NCBI RefSeq assembly: GCF_017377855.1
Contig: NZ_JAFREP010000007.1
Coordinates: 310,001-374,000 of the forward strand
DNA length: 64,000 bases
Reading direction: 5' to 3'
Source: Acanthopleuribacter pedis
GTDB lineage: Bacteria > Acidobacteriota > Holophagae > Acanthopleuribacterales > Acanthopleuribacteraceae
The notes below the pieces were generated by a model. The model made no database searches. It was given only the letters and a program-made list of their open reading frames with translations, and was not told the DNA's origin. How positions within the stretch are numbered: position 1 is the first letter of the stretch; the number at the start of each line of letters is the position of its first letter. This document shows positions 33,101 to 41,011 of this stretch, one piece after another. Made by a program: the position numbers and the translations under genes.

Positions 33101-34571
33101 TGCGTACCTGCTCATTGACCTGAGCTAAATCGGCCTTGGCATTGTTAAAGGCTTCCTGGTTGGCGGCCAACTCGCCGCGCGCGGCTTCCAGGCTGATTTT
33201 GGCTTGCTCCAACTCGTTTTCGGCTTTTTTGATTTCGCGGTTGAGCACCTGGGCGTACATGGTGCCCGCGTCGCGCAGCTCTTTCTCCACGTCGAGGTTG
33301 CTGTCCCGGCGTTTGGCCAGTTCTTCTTCAATCGCCTTGCATTCGTCCTGCTTGACGCGCCAGACCTCGTATTCGCCCGCCGCGCGCAACAAACGCAGTT
33401 CGGCGCGTACTTTTTTGTGTTCGGCGCGTTTCAGTTCCAAATCTTTTTCGCACTGGGCCAAGCGCTGCTTGCATTCGTGGAGCCGCAACCAGGAACGGTA
33501 ATCCTGGAGGATGACAAATTGTTCCTGCAGTTCCTGCAGTTGCGCCGCAAATTCGTCCCGTTCAATTTCAATCTGGGCCAGCTTTTCTTTAATGGCGGCC
33601 GCGGATTGGGTCAGCCCGGCGATGATGGCGCCGGTGCGTTGGCGGTCGGCCAGCAGATCGGTTTCGGCGGTTTGGAAGGCGACCTTTTCCTCGTTGAGCA
33701 GGGTCAACAGCGGCAGCGCTTCGTCGACAAAGGTACACTCGGCTTCCCATTGGGGTTGCTTTTCGATGTGGCGGCGTTTCTCGTTCAAGACCTCAATCAC
33801 ATCCACCGCGGTATCGGGTTTCATGACGGTTTCCAGGAAAAAGTGGACGAAATCGGTGGGGGTATTGATGCGGTTTTTAAACAGGCCGAGGATGCCGCCC
33901 TGCCCGCCGTTCATGCGCAACTGGTAGGAGAAAATCATGGGGTCGAGACCGACCTCGGCCAGCCAATTCGACCATTCGCGGTGGACGCTGGTGTGGCGCC
34001 CGTTGAGGGGTTTGGCCTCGGCTTTGAACCACTCCATGAATTCCTTGGCGTGGGCGGCCGGCTCGCTGCCCGCCGCCAACCCGCGGATCGGCAGCGTGTT
34101 GAAATTGATCGGGCCGGAGGGCGTGAACATAAAGTAGTGGCGTTCCAGGTCGCCGAGGCTGGACTGCTGCCCGTGTGGCCAGTGGGCGCAAAAACCGATG
34201 ATCAAGGTGGCGGGTTCCTCGTCCATGCCGACCAGGGTTTGCTGTTGGGCCGGCGGCATCGACCATTCGGTGATCACGTAGCCGCTGTCCTTGGCGCCGA
34301 AGTAAAGCTCGTAGCGGCGGTTGTCCAGCGGTCCGTTGGCGGAACGCATGACGTCGTTGATGCTGGGGTGCAGCAGGCTGAACAACAGGGCGCGAATACT
34401 GGATTTACCAACCCCGTTCTCGGCCCAAATGATGGAGTCGAGTGTTTCGGGGGTGTCTTGATCGTCGCGTCGATGGAAATCGAGGGTGAGCGGCGAGAGC
34501 CGCGCATCGGGGTGGCCGACGCCCGCGAAGTGGACACGCATAAGATGGGGAATACTCGCACCTGAAGCCAT
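30108..34571 (-). CDS. MukB/MksB/JetC-type SMC ATPase
   Basis: A 1,487-residue SMC-like motor. N-terminal Walker A is AENGVGKSS (50-58). Long coiled coils run at about 270-640 and 760-1080, with a non-coiled, Pro-containing candidate hinge at about 645-755 (YPPPKEVANLLRSLREDLG), at the same relative position as MukB's hinge. The C-terminal head has the signature WSDGEKITSVILLY (about 1345) and Walker B NGMLFLDNPFGEA, where Asp1390 is followed by Asn, not by the usual catalytic Glu. Length is close to MukB. ATG 34571 follows AGAGGT. It is the third gene of an F-E-B operon. No JetD follows; a minisatellite does. Confidence 0.85.
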   Translation of the reverse strand: MASGASIPHLMRVHFAGVGHPDARLSPLTLDFHRRDDQDTPETLDSIIWAENGVGKSSIRALLFSLLHPSINDVMRSANGPLDNRRYELYFGAKDSGYVITEWSMPPAQQQTLVGMDEEPATLIIGFCAHWPHGQQSSLGDLERHYFMFTPSGPINFNTLPIRGLAAGSEPAAHAKEFMEWFKAEAKPLNGRHTSVHREWSNWLAEVGLDPMIFSYQLRMNGGQGGILGLFKNRINTPTDFVHFFLETVMKPDTAVDVIEVLNEKRRHIEKQPQWEAECTFVDEALPLLTLLNEEKVAFQTAETDLLADRQRTGAIIAGLTQSAAAIKEKLAQIEIERDEFAAQLQELQEQFVILQDYRSWLRLHECKQRLAQCEKDLELKRAEHKKVRAELRLLRAAGEYEVWRVKQDECKAIEEELAKRRDSNLDVEKELRDAGTMYAQVLNREIKKAENELEQAKISLEAARGELAANQEAFNNAKADLAQVNEQVRNINLQMQKREKALQRLILSKAVGAEEQPREALTRLKTRVREISGDTAGEREQRDHFQMERAELDEQGRERIAAMTRLQGEKAQLEKRFDSDSQRKNHLETDRDLRLLLEQESIDLGEADLVARTAEGIARAEQEQFRLNRILSEERETLEALEQSSSRLYPPPKEVANLLRSLREDLGVPAFLAFESLDERFPEDPEQAAKLCAQDPARYSGIMVRTAEALEQIRAQQDKIQKPAFPVQVSLAEAPAAASPSDAVVLRPGHHAAYNRNVAESMIEPLRRDIKAKEIRITETSQMVDRLKRTKDRLATFLEDYPDGTLRALAEQIDSHQTLLQTMEHEQAQEKEKAAFFAAEIERLSESIQAADKERNQCDAALSRLRDFIEDHELHYEELVEELKQARARCHDLEDENLRLEAVLEEQQLAVAQRQEAVFNRNAALEHRQEKLDAVAFTGGTLADISQTTLVGAEQGYRLSLDRFNQVNEKDETLRARLEEKQAMAKQQETRYRQLLEGGTEKDILAVLQVGPVGERLQDAEQAEQNAGKAVGAAEGALAAARNDLREAPTFDNDYTVPGGERMPATVEETHARRHELAAELERLQERIDSTKMQLEHVREDTRELADSRAYRVQKCEELARHIPEFTETPAEPLPDDMRDLEDLLEGFWDDYRTHRHRYSRTKISLDGRLDDLRDLAGDTRFQDFPNDKREILKVRESLLNLTEDIIKEFTIFRNVIATSLRMSEESVDAIVTRMDAAVSDALQIINMAKVASTLPDAMEGWAGRAFLKMETLGSISDTLEGRRPIYQRVIQEVLKAGKPIRGLDLVKRALDALVGERGYRVVIMKPSYNLKTNYFPITDVKGWSDGEKITSVILLYCTMVQLRAASTGAAGDEASEGRIASNGMLFLDNPFGEANSMTFVKMQLSMARALNIQLVYTASGNHKHLMARFPRVLRLSQETGQNTNKTFVKATEVSNELRANVSVTQVTAASFGRRGKSIAVTGGVD

Positions 34572-34604
34572 AATCAAAACCTCTTTTTCAAAAAACGGGG
34601 CGCC

Positions 34605-35393
34605 TTAGCGCTGAATCACCGCGGCGTCGTTCGCGTCTGTTTGGCCGTGCATCGCGCGGCGTGCTTTACGCACGCTTTGGGCCAGGTGGTGAGAACTCAT
34701 GCGGCGCACGTAAATGCGGTACTTGGGCAGCGAGACGTAGCGGGTGTTGGGGCCGTCGCCGCCGTCCAACCCGAGGAAACCGTTGCGGTGCAATTCGTTG
34801 AGCACGTGGTGGACCAAACCGATTTGGGTTGTTTTGCCGTAGTAACCCGCGCGTGTCGGCGCCGGCTGCAGGCTCAGGTAATATTCGTAGGCCAAGCGCA
34901 CTTGGTTGGGCATCTCGTCGCCGGCTGAATCGTCCTGTTGATGGGCCGTTTGCAGCGCCTCGCAAATTTCGCGAATTTCGCTTGCGATTTCACTGGGCGT
35001 GCCGGAACGCGAGCGAAACTCGTCGTCGTCATCGTCGTCAACCTGGGGATAGTAAAAACTCATCACCGCCAGGTGAATCACGCCCATGGCCATTTGCTGA
35101 TCGCGGTTGAGCCCGCGCGCGTGGCTCTCGATGTTGGGCGCGAACGGGCTCGCGCTCGCCGTACAGGCCAGCACCAAACCCGCGCGCAGCGATTGGGTCG
35201 TTTCGTTGAGAATGCGCAGGCTCATGCCCTCGAGCACCGCATCGACACCCACCGCGAAGGGTTCGTCGTGAATGTAGCGGTCGATCAGTTGCTTGTACTC
35301 GCTGTCGCGATGGGGTTTCGCCGACTTGAGCGCGAACGCAATCAAACGCCCCGCCGCATATCCTGTTTCGTTCAAATTCGTTTCTTCGGCCAT
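34605..35393 (-). CDS. MukE/MksE/JetB-like KITE subunit
   Basis: A 262-residue protein placed between the kleisin-like and SMC-like genes, the position of the winged-helix KITE subunit in MukFEB, MksFEB and JetABC operons. The C-terminal half (about 170-250, IGLVHHVLNELHRNGFLGLDGG) looks like a winged helix; an acidic linker with DDDDDDE is at about 120-125. ATG 35393 has AGGAG 5 bases upstream and follows the kleisin stop by 8 bases. The assignment rests on operon position plus predicted fold, not on strong sequence identity. Confidence 0.7.
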   Translation of the reverse strand: MAEETNLNETGYAAGRLIAFALKSAKPHRDSEYKQLIDRYIHDEPFAVGVDAVLEGMSLRILNETTQSLRAGLVLACTASASPFAPNIESHARGLNRDQQMAMGVIHLAVMSFYYPQVDDDDDDEFRSRSGTPSEIASEIREICEALQTAHQQDDSAGDEMPNQVRLAYEYYLSLQPAPTRAGYYGKTTQIGLVHHVLNELHRNGFLGLDGGDGPNTRYVSLPKYRIYVRRMSSHHLAQSVRKARRAMHGQTDANDAAVIQR

Positions 35394-35401
35394 GGTCACT
35401 C

Positions 35402-36901
35402 CTAGGATGGCGGCTCGGCGCGGGATTCGGGATCGTAAGCGCGCCGAATCAACAAATCGTCGCCCATGAAATCAGGGTCCTCGAGGGGTTTGCCGTCCTT
35501 GTAAACCCGCAGCCCGAGCAGGTCGGCGCGGGCGTGGTAACTCTGCAAAAAGGACACGCCCAGGACCGCCAGTTGTTCGTCGTCCAGTTCCATTTGGCGG
35601 CCCGCCTCAAGGAGTTCGGACAGGCGGACCGGCGCCACATCAACGCGGTTCACGATTTGCGCGAGCTTCTCCTCGAAGACGTCTTCAAGGGGGTTAAACA
35701 AATTCATAATCGGCAGGCGATCTTCGTCTTCTTCCGCGTCGAGGAACACCTCGTTGTTGCCTTCCTCGCGCAATAGCTTGTCGATAAACAGGTTTAGGTC
35801 GAGGATGCGCTCGATTTGCGGACCCAGCATGGTGTGGTAGATGTCCTTGAGTTGGGGGCGCATCACCGTATCGGAACATTCCAGCGCGGGTAGGAACACC
35901 TGCTCGTTGAGGTCGGGCATCGGCGAGCGCGCCATGCTGCGGAAGCGCTGGTAAGCCTGTTCTTCCAGAAAGGCCGGGCCGGCGGCGAGGATGTGGCGCT
36001 CCAGTTCCATGTGGCGCCGTTGGCAGGTTTCCAAATAATCGATCAGGTCGCGAATGACCTGTTGCAATTCGCGGTCTTTGTTGCGCACCAACTCTTTTTT
36101 GAGTTCGGCCAGAACCGTGCCCTGGTCTTTGATCAGCCGACGCACGTGGCGGTGGGCTTCTTCAATCTTCGGCGTAACCTCGCGCACCCAGTCCACCGTG
36201 CGCACATCGCGGCGCACCGCGCGCAACATGCCTTCGATGTAGCGTTCGTACTCCAGGCTCAGCAACATGGTGCGTTCCACCTCGCGGCGGGCGCGGTTGA
36301 TGCGCCCGCGCCGCACCTGCTCGTGCAAAATGAACAGGTTGGAAATTTGTTCGTCTTCGATGGGCTGGTCCAGCATGCGCAGGTAGAGGTGAATGGCCTC
36401 GGTTGTCGCGCGGATGATGAACTGGTCGCTGTCGGGATCGTGGTAGGACTTGAGCAAGCCAAAGCGGAACATGTAGGGTTTCGGCTCTTCTTCTTCCGAA
36501 AGCCAAATCGCTTGGCGTTCGAAGCTGCCGCGGCCCTCGTTCATCAGGTTGTCCAACAGGAAGTCGACGATTTCGGCGATTTGATCGTCGTTCAGATCCG
36601 CCTGCAAGCCCATAATGTAGGGCTTGAGATCGTGGATCAGTTCCTCGCGGGTTGCGCCGCTGCCGACACCGGGTGCCATACGAGCAAACACCGAATCAAA
36701 CACCTGAAGCGCCAAAAAGGTAAAGTTCTGCTTGTCCCAATCGGGACGGTGCCCGGACTCGCCGCGCGCGACCATTTGGTGGATGGGGAAACCCATCAAC
36801 AGGCTTTGCATCCGGCGCGCAAAAACTTGGGACCAGGATTCGCCCTTGGGATCGGGGCCGGTGCGTGTTTCGAATAAACTGGGCTGTTGCTGTTCGCTCA
36901 T
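35402..36901 (-). CDS. MukF/MksF/JetA-like kleisin
   Basis: A 499-residue mainly helical protein, first in the operon. The N-terminal part (about 30-135) could be the wHTH and dimerisation region, helical bundles with many heptads follow (LHEQVRRGRINRARREVE, then LIKDQGTVLAELKKEL), and an acidic linker (VFLDAEEDEDRLPIM) precedes a C-terminal winged-helix-like part. It should bridge two SMC heads with the KITE protein. Start at ATG 36901 or GTG 36910; neither has a strong ribosome site. Kleisins of this class are poorly conserved, so context carries much of the call. Confidence 0.7.
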   Translation of the reverse strand: MSEQQQPSLFETRTGPDPKGESWSQVFARRMQSLLMGFPIHQMVARGESGHRPDWDKQNFTFLALQVFDSVFARMAPGVGSGATREELIHDLKPYIMGLQADLNDDQIAEIVDFLLDNLMNEGRGSFERQAIWLSEEEEPKPYMFRFGLLKSYHDPDSDQFIIRATTEAIHLYLRMLDQPIEDEQISNLFILHEQVRRGRINRARREVERTMLLSLEYERYIEGMLRAVRRDVRTVDWVREVTPKIEEAHRHVRRLIKDQGTVLAELKKELVRNKDRELQQVIRDLIDYLETCQRRHMELERHILAAGPAFLEEQAYQRFRSMARSPMPDLNEQVFLPALECSDTVMRPQLKDIYHTMLGPQIERILDLNLFIDKLLREEGNNEVFLDAEEDEDRLPIMNLFNPLEDVFEEKLAQIVNRVDVAPVRLSELLEAGRQMELDDEQLAVLGVSFLQSYHARADLLGLRVYKDGKPLEDPDFMGDDLLIRRAYDPESRAEPPS

Positions 36902-37489
36902 GGTGTTCACTTGGCATAACGTCGGGGGCCGTTGAACGCTCGGTTCGGGAAATGCGAAACCCCGCGGAAAAGGCGGCTAAACAAGTATGTGTCACCCACG
37001 AGGGGGCGGGATCGACCCGGATCAAGCCCGGTTCCAAAACCTGTGGCTGCCTTCAAGCCGGCTATTATAACCGGTCCGGCCGACTGTCGCGAGCGTCGAA
37101 GGATAAGCACTTGTCGAGAAAGGTTTTGCCCCGTGTGTTTGCTTACCAAACCGCGCTTTTACCAAAATGGAACGGCCTTCTTAATAGCGCCCTGGCGGGC
37201 AACCATTGTGGACACCCCGTTGTCCCGTTAGAATGCAGAGTATCGTCTGTTCCCACGCCATGCTCCGGGATGTCTTGCTTCGGTTGAGATCGCCTTAGGT
37301 TCTCGCGCCAACCGTACCGGATCAAATGGAAACCGCCCTTTAACCCGCATCGTCTCTCAGCGGGTACCGACTATCCAGCGTGGTTTTTTTTACCAAGGGT
37401 CGCTCGTTCACTCACTTCTATGGATGACCGATTGTCGTCCGTCTCGTAGCACCGTGCCGCGGCACGAATTTCTATTGAGGTATGATCAC
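36902..37489. other. divergent intergenic region, no gene seen
   Basis: 588 bases between the SMC operon and the exported propeller gene, which diverge. Open frames here (for example 36865-37287 on the plus strand) overlap the kleisin start and look random. I cannot place a promoter with confidence, although both operons must have theirs here. No repeat or RNA gene was recognised. Confidence 0.5.
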
Positions 37490-40400
37490 ATGATGTTAGG
37501 TTCGTTTCCTCGACGGGTTTTGCCGGCCCTGGTCTTGTTCGCGTTCTGTTCGTTTTTTTTCACAGGCCTTGCCGCCGAGTTTGATCCCCAACAGTTGGCC
37601 GGCCTTGAAGCCCGTCACATCGGCCCCGCCGGTATGAGTGGGCGGGTAACCGCCGTCGCCGCTGTTCCCGACAACCCGCGCGTCGTTTATGTCGGTACCG
37701 CCACCGGTGGTGTTTGGAAAAGCACCAACGCCGGGCTCAACTTTGAACCCATTTTTGACGACCAGCCCGTGCATGCCGTCGGCGCGCTGGCGATTGACCC
37801 GCAACGGCCCGAAACCATTTGGGTCGGCAGCGGCGAAGGCAACGTGCGCAACAGCGTTTCCATCGGCAACGGCGTGTACCGTTCTCAAGACGGTGGCAAT
37901 ACGTGGCAACACATGGGTTTAAAGCAAAGTGAGCGCATCAACACCATCGTCGTGGACCCCACCGACAGCAACGTCGTATACGTGGCCGTGCTCGGCAAGC
38001 TCTGGGGCGAGAGCGAGGAGCGCGGGCTTTACAAAACCACCGACGGTGGCAAAACCTGGAAAAACATCCTCTACAGCGATCCCCGCACGGGTTGCAGCGA
38101 TATCGACATTGACCCGCGCAACCCCAACAAACTTTTCGCCACCATGTGGCAGTTCCAACGGCGGCCCTACTTCTTCAAATCCGGCGGACCCGGCTCCGGG
38201 TTGTTCCGCAGCCATGACGGCGGCGCGTCCTGGCAACGCATTGAGCCCGAGGACGGTTTGCCCAAGGGCGCGTTGGGTCGCATGTCGGTGGCGATTGCAC
38301 CTTCCGACAACCAACGGGTTTACGTTTTGGTTGAAGCGGCGCAAAGCGTGTTCCTGCGTTCCGACGACGGGGGCACTACCTTCACCACCGTGAACAGCGA
38401 CCCCAATATTGCCGACCGCCCTTTTTACTATTGCCGCATTCAGGTCGATCCCAAGGATCCCAACCGCATCTATAAAAAAGAAACCCTGGTCAACCTGAGC
38501 ACCGACGGCGGGCGTACCTGGTCGCCCTTGAGCGGCGCGGTCTGGCCCAAGGTTCACGTCGACCACCACGCGATTTGGATTAACCCCAATAACCCGCGCC
38601 ACCTCTACCTCGGCAACGACGGCGGTGTGGCCGAAAGCCACGATCACGGCCAAACCTTCCGCTTTGTGGCCAACCTGCCGCTGGCGCAGTTCTACCACAT
38701 TGCGGTCGACAACGCGGAACCCTACAACGTCTACGGCGGCTTGCAGGACAACGGATCCTGGCGCGGTCCGAGCGAAGTACGCCGCAACGGCGGCATTCGC
38801 AACCACTTCTGGGAACTGGTGAGTTTCGGTGACGGTTTCGACACCGTTCCCGATCCCCACAATCCCGGCACCGGTTTCTCCATGTCCCAAGGTGGCAACC
38901 TGATTCGCTGGGATTTGGTCAAAAACCGTTCTACCATGATCGAACCCCAGCCGGTCGTGAACGGCACCAAAATGCGCTACAACTGGAGCGCTGGCGTGGC
39001 AGTCGACCCCTTCAAGCCAGGTCGCATCTACTACGGATCGCAATTTTTGATGCAATCGGACGATTACGGGCATTCCTGGAAAGCCATTAGCGAAGACGTG
39101 ACGACCAACAAGCCGGAATGGCAACAACAGCACAAAAGCGGCGGTTTGACCCTGGACGTGACCGCCGCCGAAAACTACACCACCATCACCGCCGTGCGGC
39201 CAAGTCCGATCAAGGAAGGTTTGCTGTGGGTCGGCACCGACGACGGCCGGTTGTGGATCACCCGGGACGGCGGCGCTTCCTGGAAGTCCCTGGAAGGCAA
39301 TATTCGCAACTTGCCCGCCCATCCCTGGACCGCCCACATTCACGCTTCCAACCACGATCCCGGCACCGCCTTTGTCGTGTTTGACAACCACCGCCGCTCC
39401 GATTTCGGGACCTATGTCTACCGTACCGACAACTACGGTGCGCGCTGGGAGTTGATTGTCGGCGACAGTGTGAGCGGGTACGCCCTTTCGCTGATTCAAG
39501 ATCCCGTCGTACCTGAACTGCTTTATTTGGGCACCGAATTCGGTTTGTACATTTCACTCGACGCCGGTAAGTCTTGGTTCAAGTGGACTTTTGGCGTCCC
39601 CACCGCCTCGGTGATGGATTTGGCTTTTCAGGAACGGGAAAGTGACCTCGTCATCGGAACCCACGGTCGCGGGATCTATATTCTTGACGACGTGCATCCG
39701 TTGCGCGCCCTGGTTAAAAACAAAAATAAGGAAACCCTGCGTCTGTTGGAACCCCAACCCACGCGCCAGTATCAGCCCCAGCCCATGAAAAGCGGTGTCT
39801 CGATGGGACACGGGGATTTCCAGGGCACCAACGAACCCTATGGTGTTTGGTTTGATATCTTTCTCAACGATGAACGCTTGCCCTTGTACGATGAATCCCT
39901 TGAGAAGAAACGTCAGGCTGAAAAACGCCGTGACCAACGGGAGAAAGCCAAGGCGAGCCAAGGCGACAGCTTGTTGGCCAAAGCGGCGAAACCCGATAAA
40001 ACGGCCGCGGCAAAGGACAAAGCGAACGATGATGAGAAACAACTGGAAATTCACATCTTCGACGGTGACACGCGTATTCGACGGTTTTTTGCCGACGCCC
40101 ATCAGGGATTGAATCGGGTGATTTGGGATTTGCGAATGGATCCCGTATCGGCCGTGCCTTTTGATCCCGAGGCGCCGTTCCCCTCAAAGCCGCGACGTTT
40201 CCAAGTCGCGCCTGGAACCTACACCGTGAAGGTGCTTTATGTGGAGGAAACCGCCTCGGCTCAGGTAAAGATCGAAGCCGATTCCAACCTGGAAGCGGGC
40301 GAGGTCGACTGGGCCGCACGGGCCGCGGCGATGGAACGCTGGACCAAACTGAACAACCGTGCCGTGGCCGTGTTGCGCAATCTCGAGCGTCTGAAAAAGG

Positions 40401-40801
40401 ACGTGGCCTTGGTTGAAAATCGTTTGGCCGCTACTTGGGTTGACGACCCTGAGCCGGTTCGACAGCGTAAGACGAAGGATCATGAGCTGACCGCCGCCGC
40501 CAAAAAACTGCGCGAGGCGCAGACCGAACTGGAGCGCGGTCTCTGGGTGGCGCCGGGTTCGAAAGGGATCCAACCGAGAACCCATGTTGTGGCCGCCATT
40601 CAGAAAGCCGCGAGCAAGTGTTTCAGTTCTTGGTCGGAACCCACGCCCGCCCAATTGCGTTTCTTGGACCAGGCGGAAAAAGAATTCGAAGCATGGCTGC
40701 CGCAATACCGGGCCTTTATGGATGGGCCGGTGAAAGCTTTTGTGGCTGAGGCCGGCAAGCACCAACTCGAAACCGCCTTCCAATTCAAGCGGGTAAAGTA
40801 A
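37490..40801 (+). CDS. exported BNR/sortilin-type beta-propeller protein
   Basis: A 1,103-residue exported protein. The start at ATG 37490 (GAGG 9 bases upstream) gives a signal peptide with a hydrophobic core (ALVLFAFCSFFFTGLAA) and cleavage before EFDPQQ. Residues about 40-740 contain many BNR/Asp-box repeats of the type YRSQDGGNTWQH and RSDDGGTTF, forming one or two VPS10/sortilin-like propellers. A C-terminal part (750-1100) carries a Lys/Ala-rich linker with KPDKTAAAKDKANDDEK, an immunoglobulin-like strand region (FDPEAPFPSKPRRFQVAPG) and a coiled tail. Such proteins are often called glycosyl hydrolases, but catalytic residues were not identified; binding to glycans or proteins is equally likely. 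Confidence 0.85.
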   Translation: MMLGSFPRRVLPALVLFAFCSFFFTGLAAEFDPQQLAGLEARHIGPAGMSGRVTAVAAVPDNPRVVYVGTATGGVWKSTNAGLNFEPIFDDQPVHAVGALAIDPQRPETIWVGSGEGNVRNSVSIGNGVYRSQDGGNTWQHMGLKQSERINTIVVDPTDSNVVYVAVLGKLWGESEERGLYKTTDGGKTWKNILYSDPRTGCSDIDIDPRNPNKLFATMWQFQRRPYFFKSGGPGSGLFRSHDGGASWQRIEPEDGLPKGALGRMSVAIAPSDNQRVYVLVEAAQSVFLRSDDGGTTFTTVNSDPNIADRPFYYCRIQVDPKDPNRIYKKETLVNLSTDGGRTWSPLSGAVWPKVHVDHHAIWINPNNPRHLYLGNDGGVAESHDHGQTFRFVANLPLAQFYHIAVDNAEPYNVYGGLQDNGSWRGPSEVRRNGGIRNHFWELVSFGDGFDTVPDPHNPGTGFSMSQGGNLIRWDLVKNRSTMIEPQPVVNGTKMRYNWSAGVAVDPFKPGRIYYGSQFLMQSDDYGHSWKAISEDVTTNKPEWQQQHKSGGLTLDVTAAENYTTITAVRPSPIKEGLLWVGTDDGRLWITRDGGASWKSLEGNIRNLPAHPWTAHIHASNHDPGTAFVVFDNHRRSDFGTYVYRTDNYGARWELIVGDSVSGYALSLIQDPVVPELLYLGTEFGLYISLDAGKSWFKWTFGVPTASVMDLAFQERESDLVIGTHGRGIYILDDVHPLRALVKNKNKETLRLLEPQPTRQYQPQPMKSGVSMGHGDFQGTNEPYGVWFDIFLNDERLPLYDESLEKKRQAEKRRDQREKAKASQGDSLLAKAAKPDKTAAAKDKANDDEKQLEIHIFDGDTRIRRFFADAHQGLNRVIWDLRMDPVSAVPFDPEAPFPSKPRRFQVAPGTYTVKVLYVEETASAQVKIEADSNLEAGEVDWAARAAAMERWTKLNNRAVAVLRNLERLKKDVALVENRLAATWVDDPEPVRQRKTKDHELTAAAKKLREAQTELERGLWVAPGSKGIQPRTHVVAAIQKAASKCFSSWSEPTPAQLRFLDQAEKEFEAWLPQYRAFMDGPVKAFVAEAGKHQLETAFQFKRVK

Positions 40802-40814
40802 AACGCTAAAACCC

Positions 40815-40855
40815 GAGCCGGGAAAGGGCAATTTCCCGGCTCTAAAAGTTTTCTT
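40815..40855 (+). terminator. terminator after the propeller gene
   Basis: GAGCCGGGAAA (40815-40825) pairs with TTTCCCGGCTC (40832-40842) in an 11-bp perfect stem with a 6-base loop; the tail is TAAAAGTTTTCTTCT. A strong intrinsic terminator although the T tract begins 5 bases after the stem. Confidence 0.8.
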
Positions 40856-41011
40856 CTGGAGTCGAATAATTCCAGTGTCGTCAGCCCGGCGAGGACGGCA
40901 CCAAGCCCGCTGGGACGACCGAAAGTCGTCTGATCAACTGGTAATCGCCCATTATCTGTGCTAAAAAAGTCATTACGATCAATGCTGAATAATCCTCACG
41001 CCGAGGCTGTC

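Noticed and set aside
30108..36901. complete Wadjet (JetABCD) system
   Set aside because: No JetD-like gene occurs on either side of the three-gene operon in the window, so I call it only an SMC-kleisin-KITE operon.
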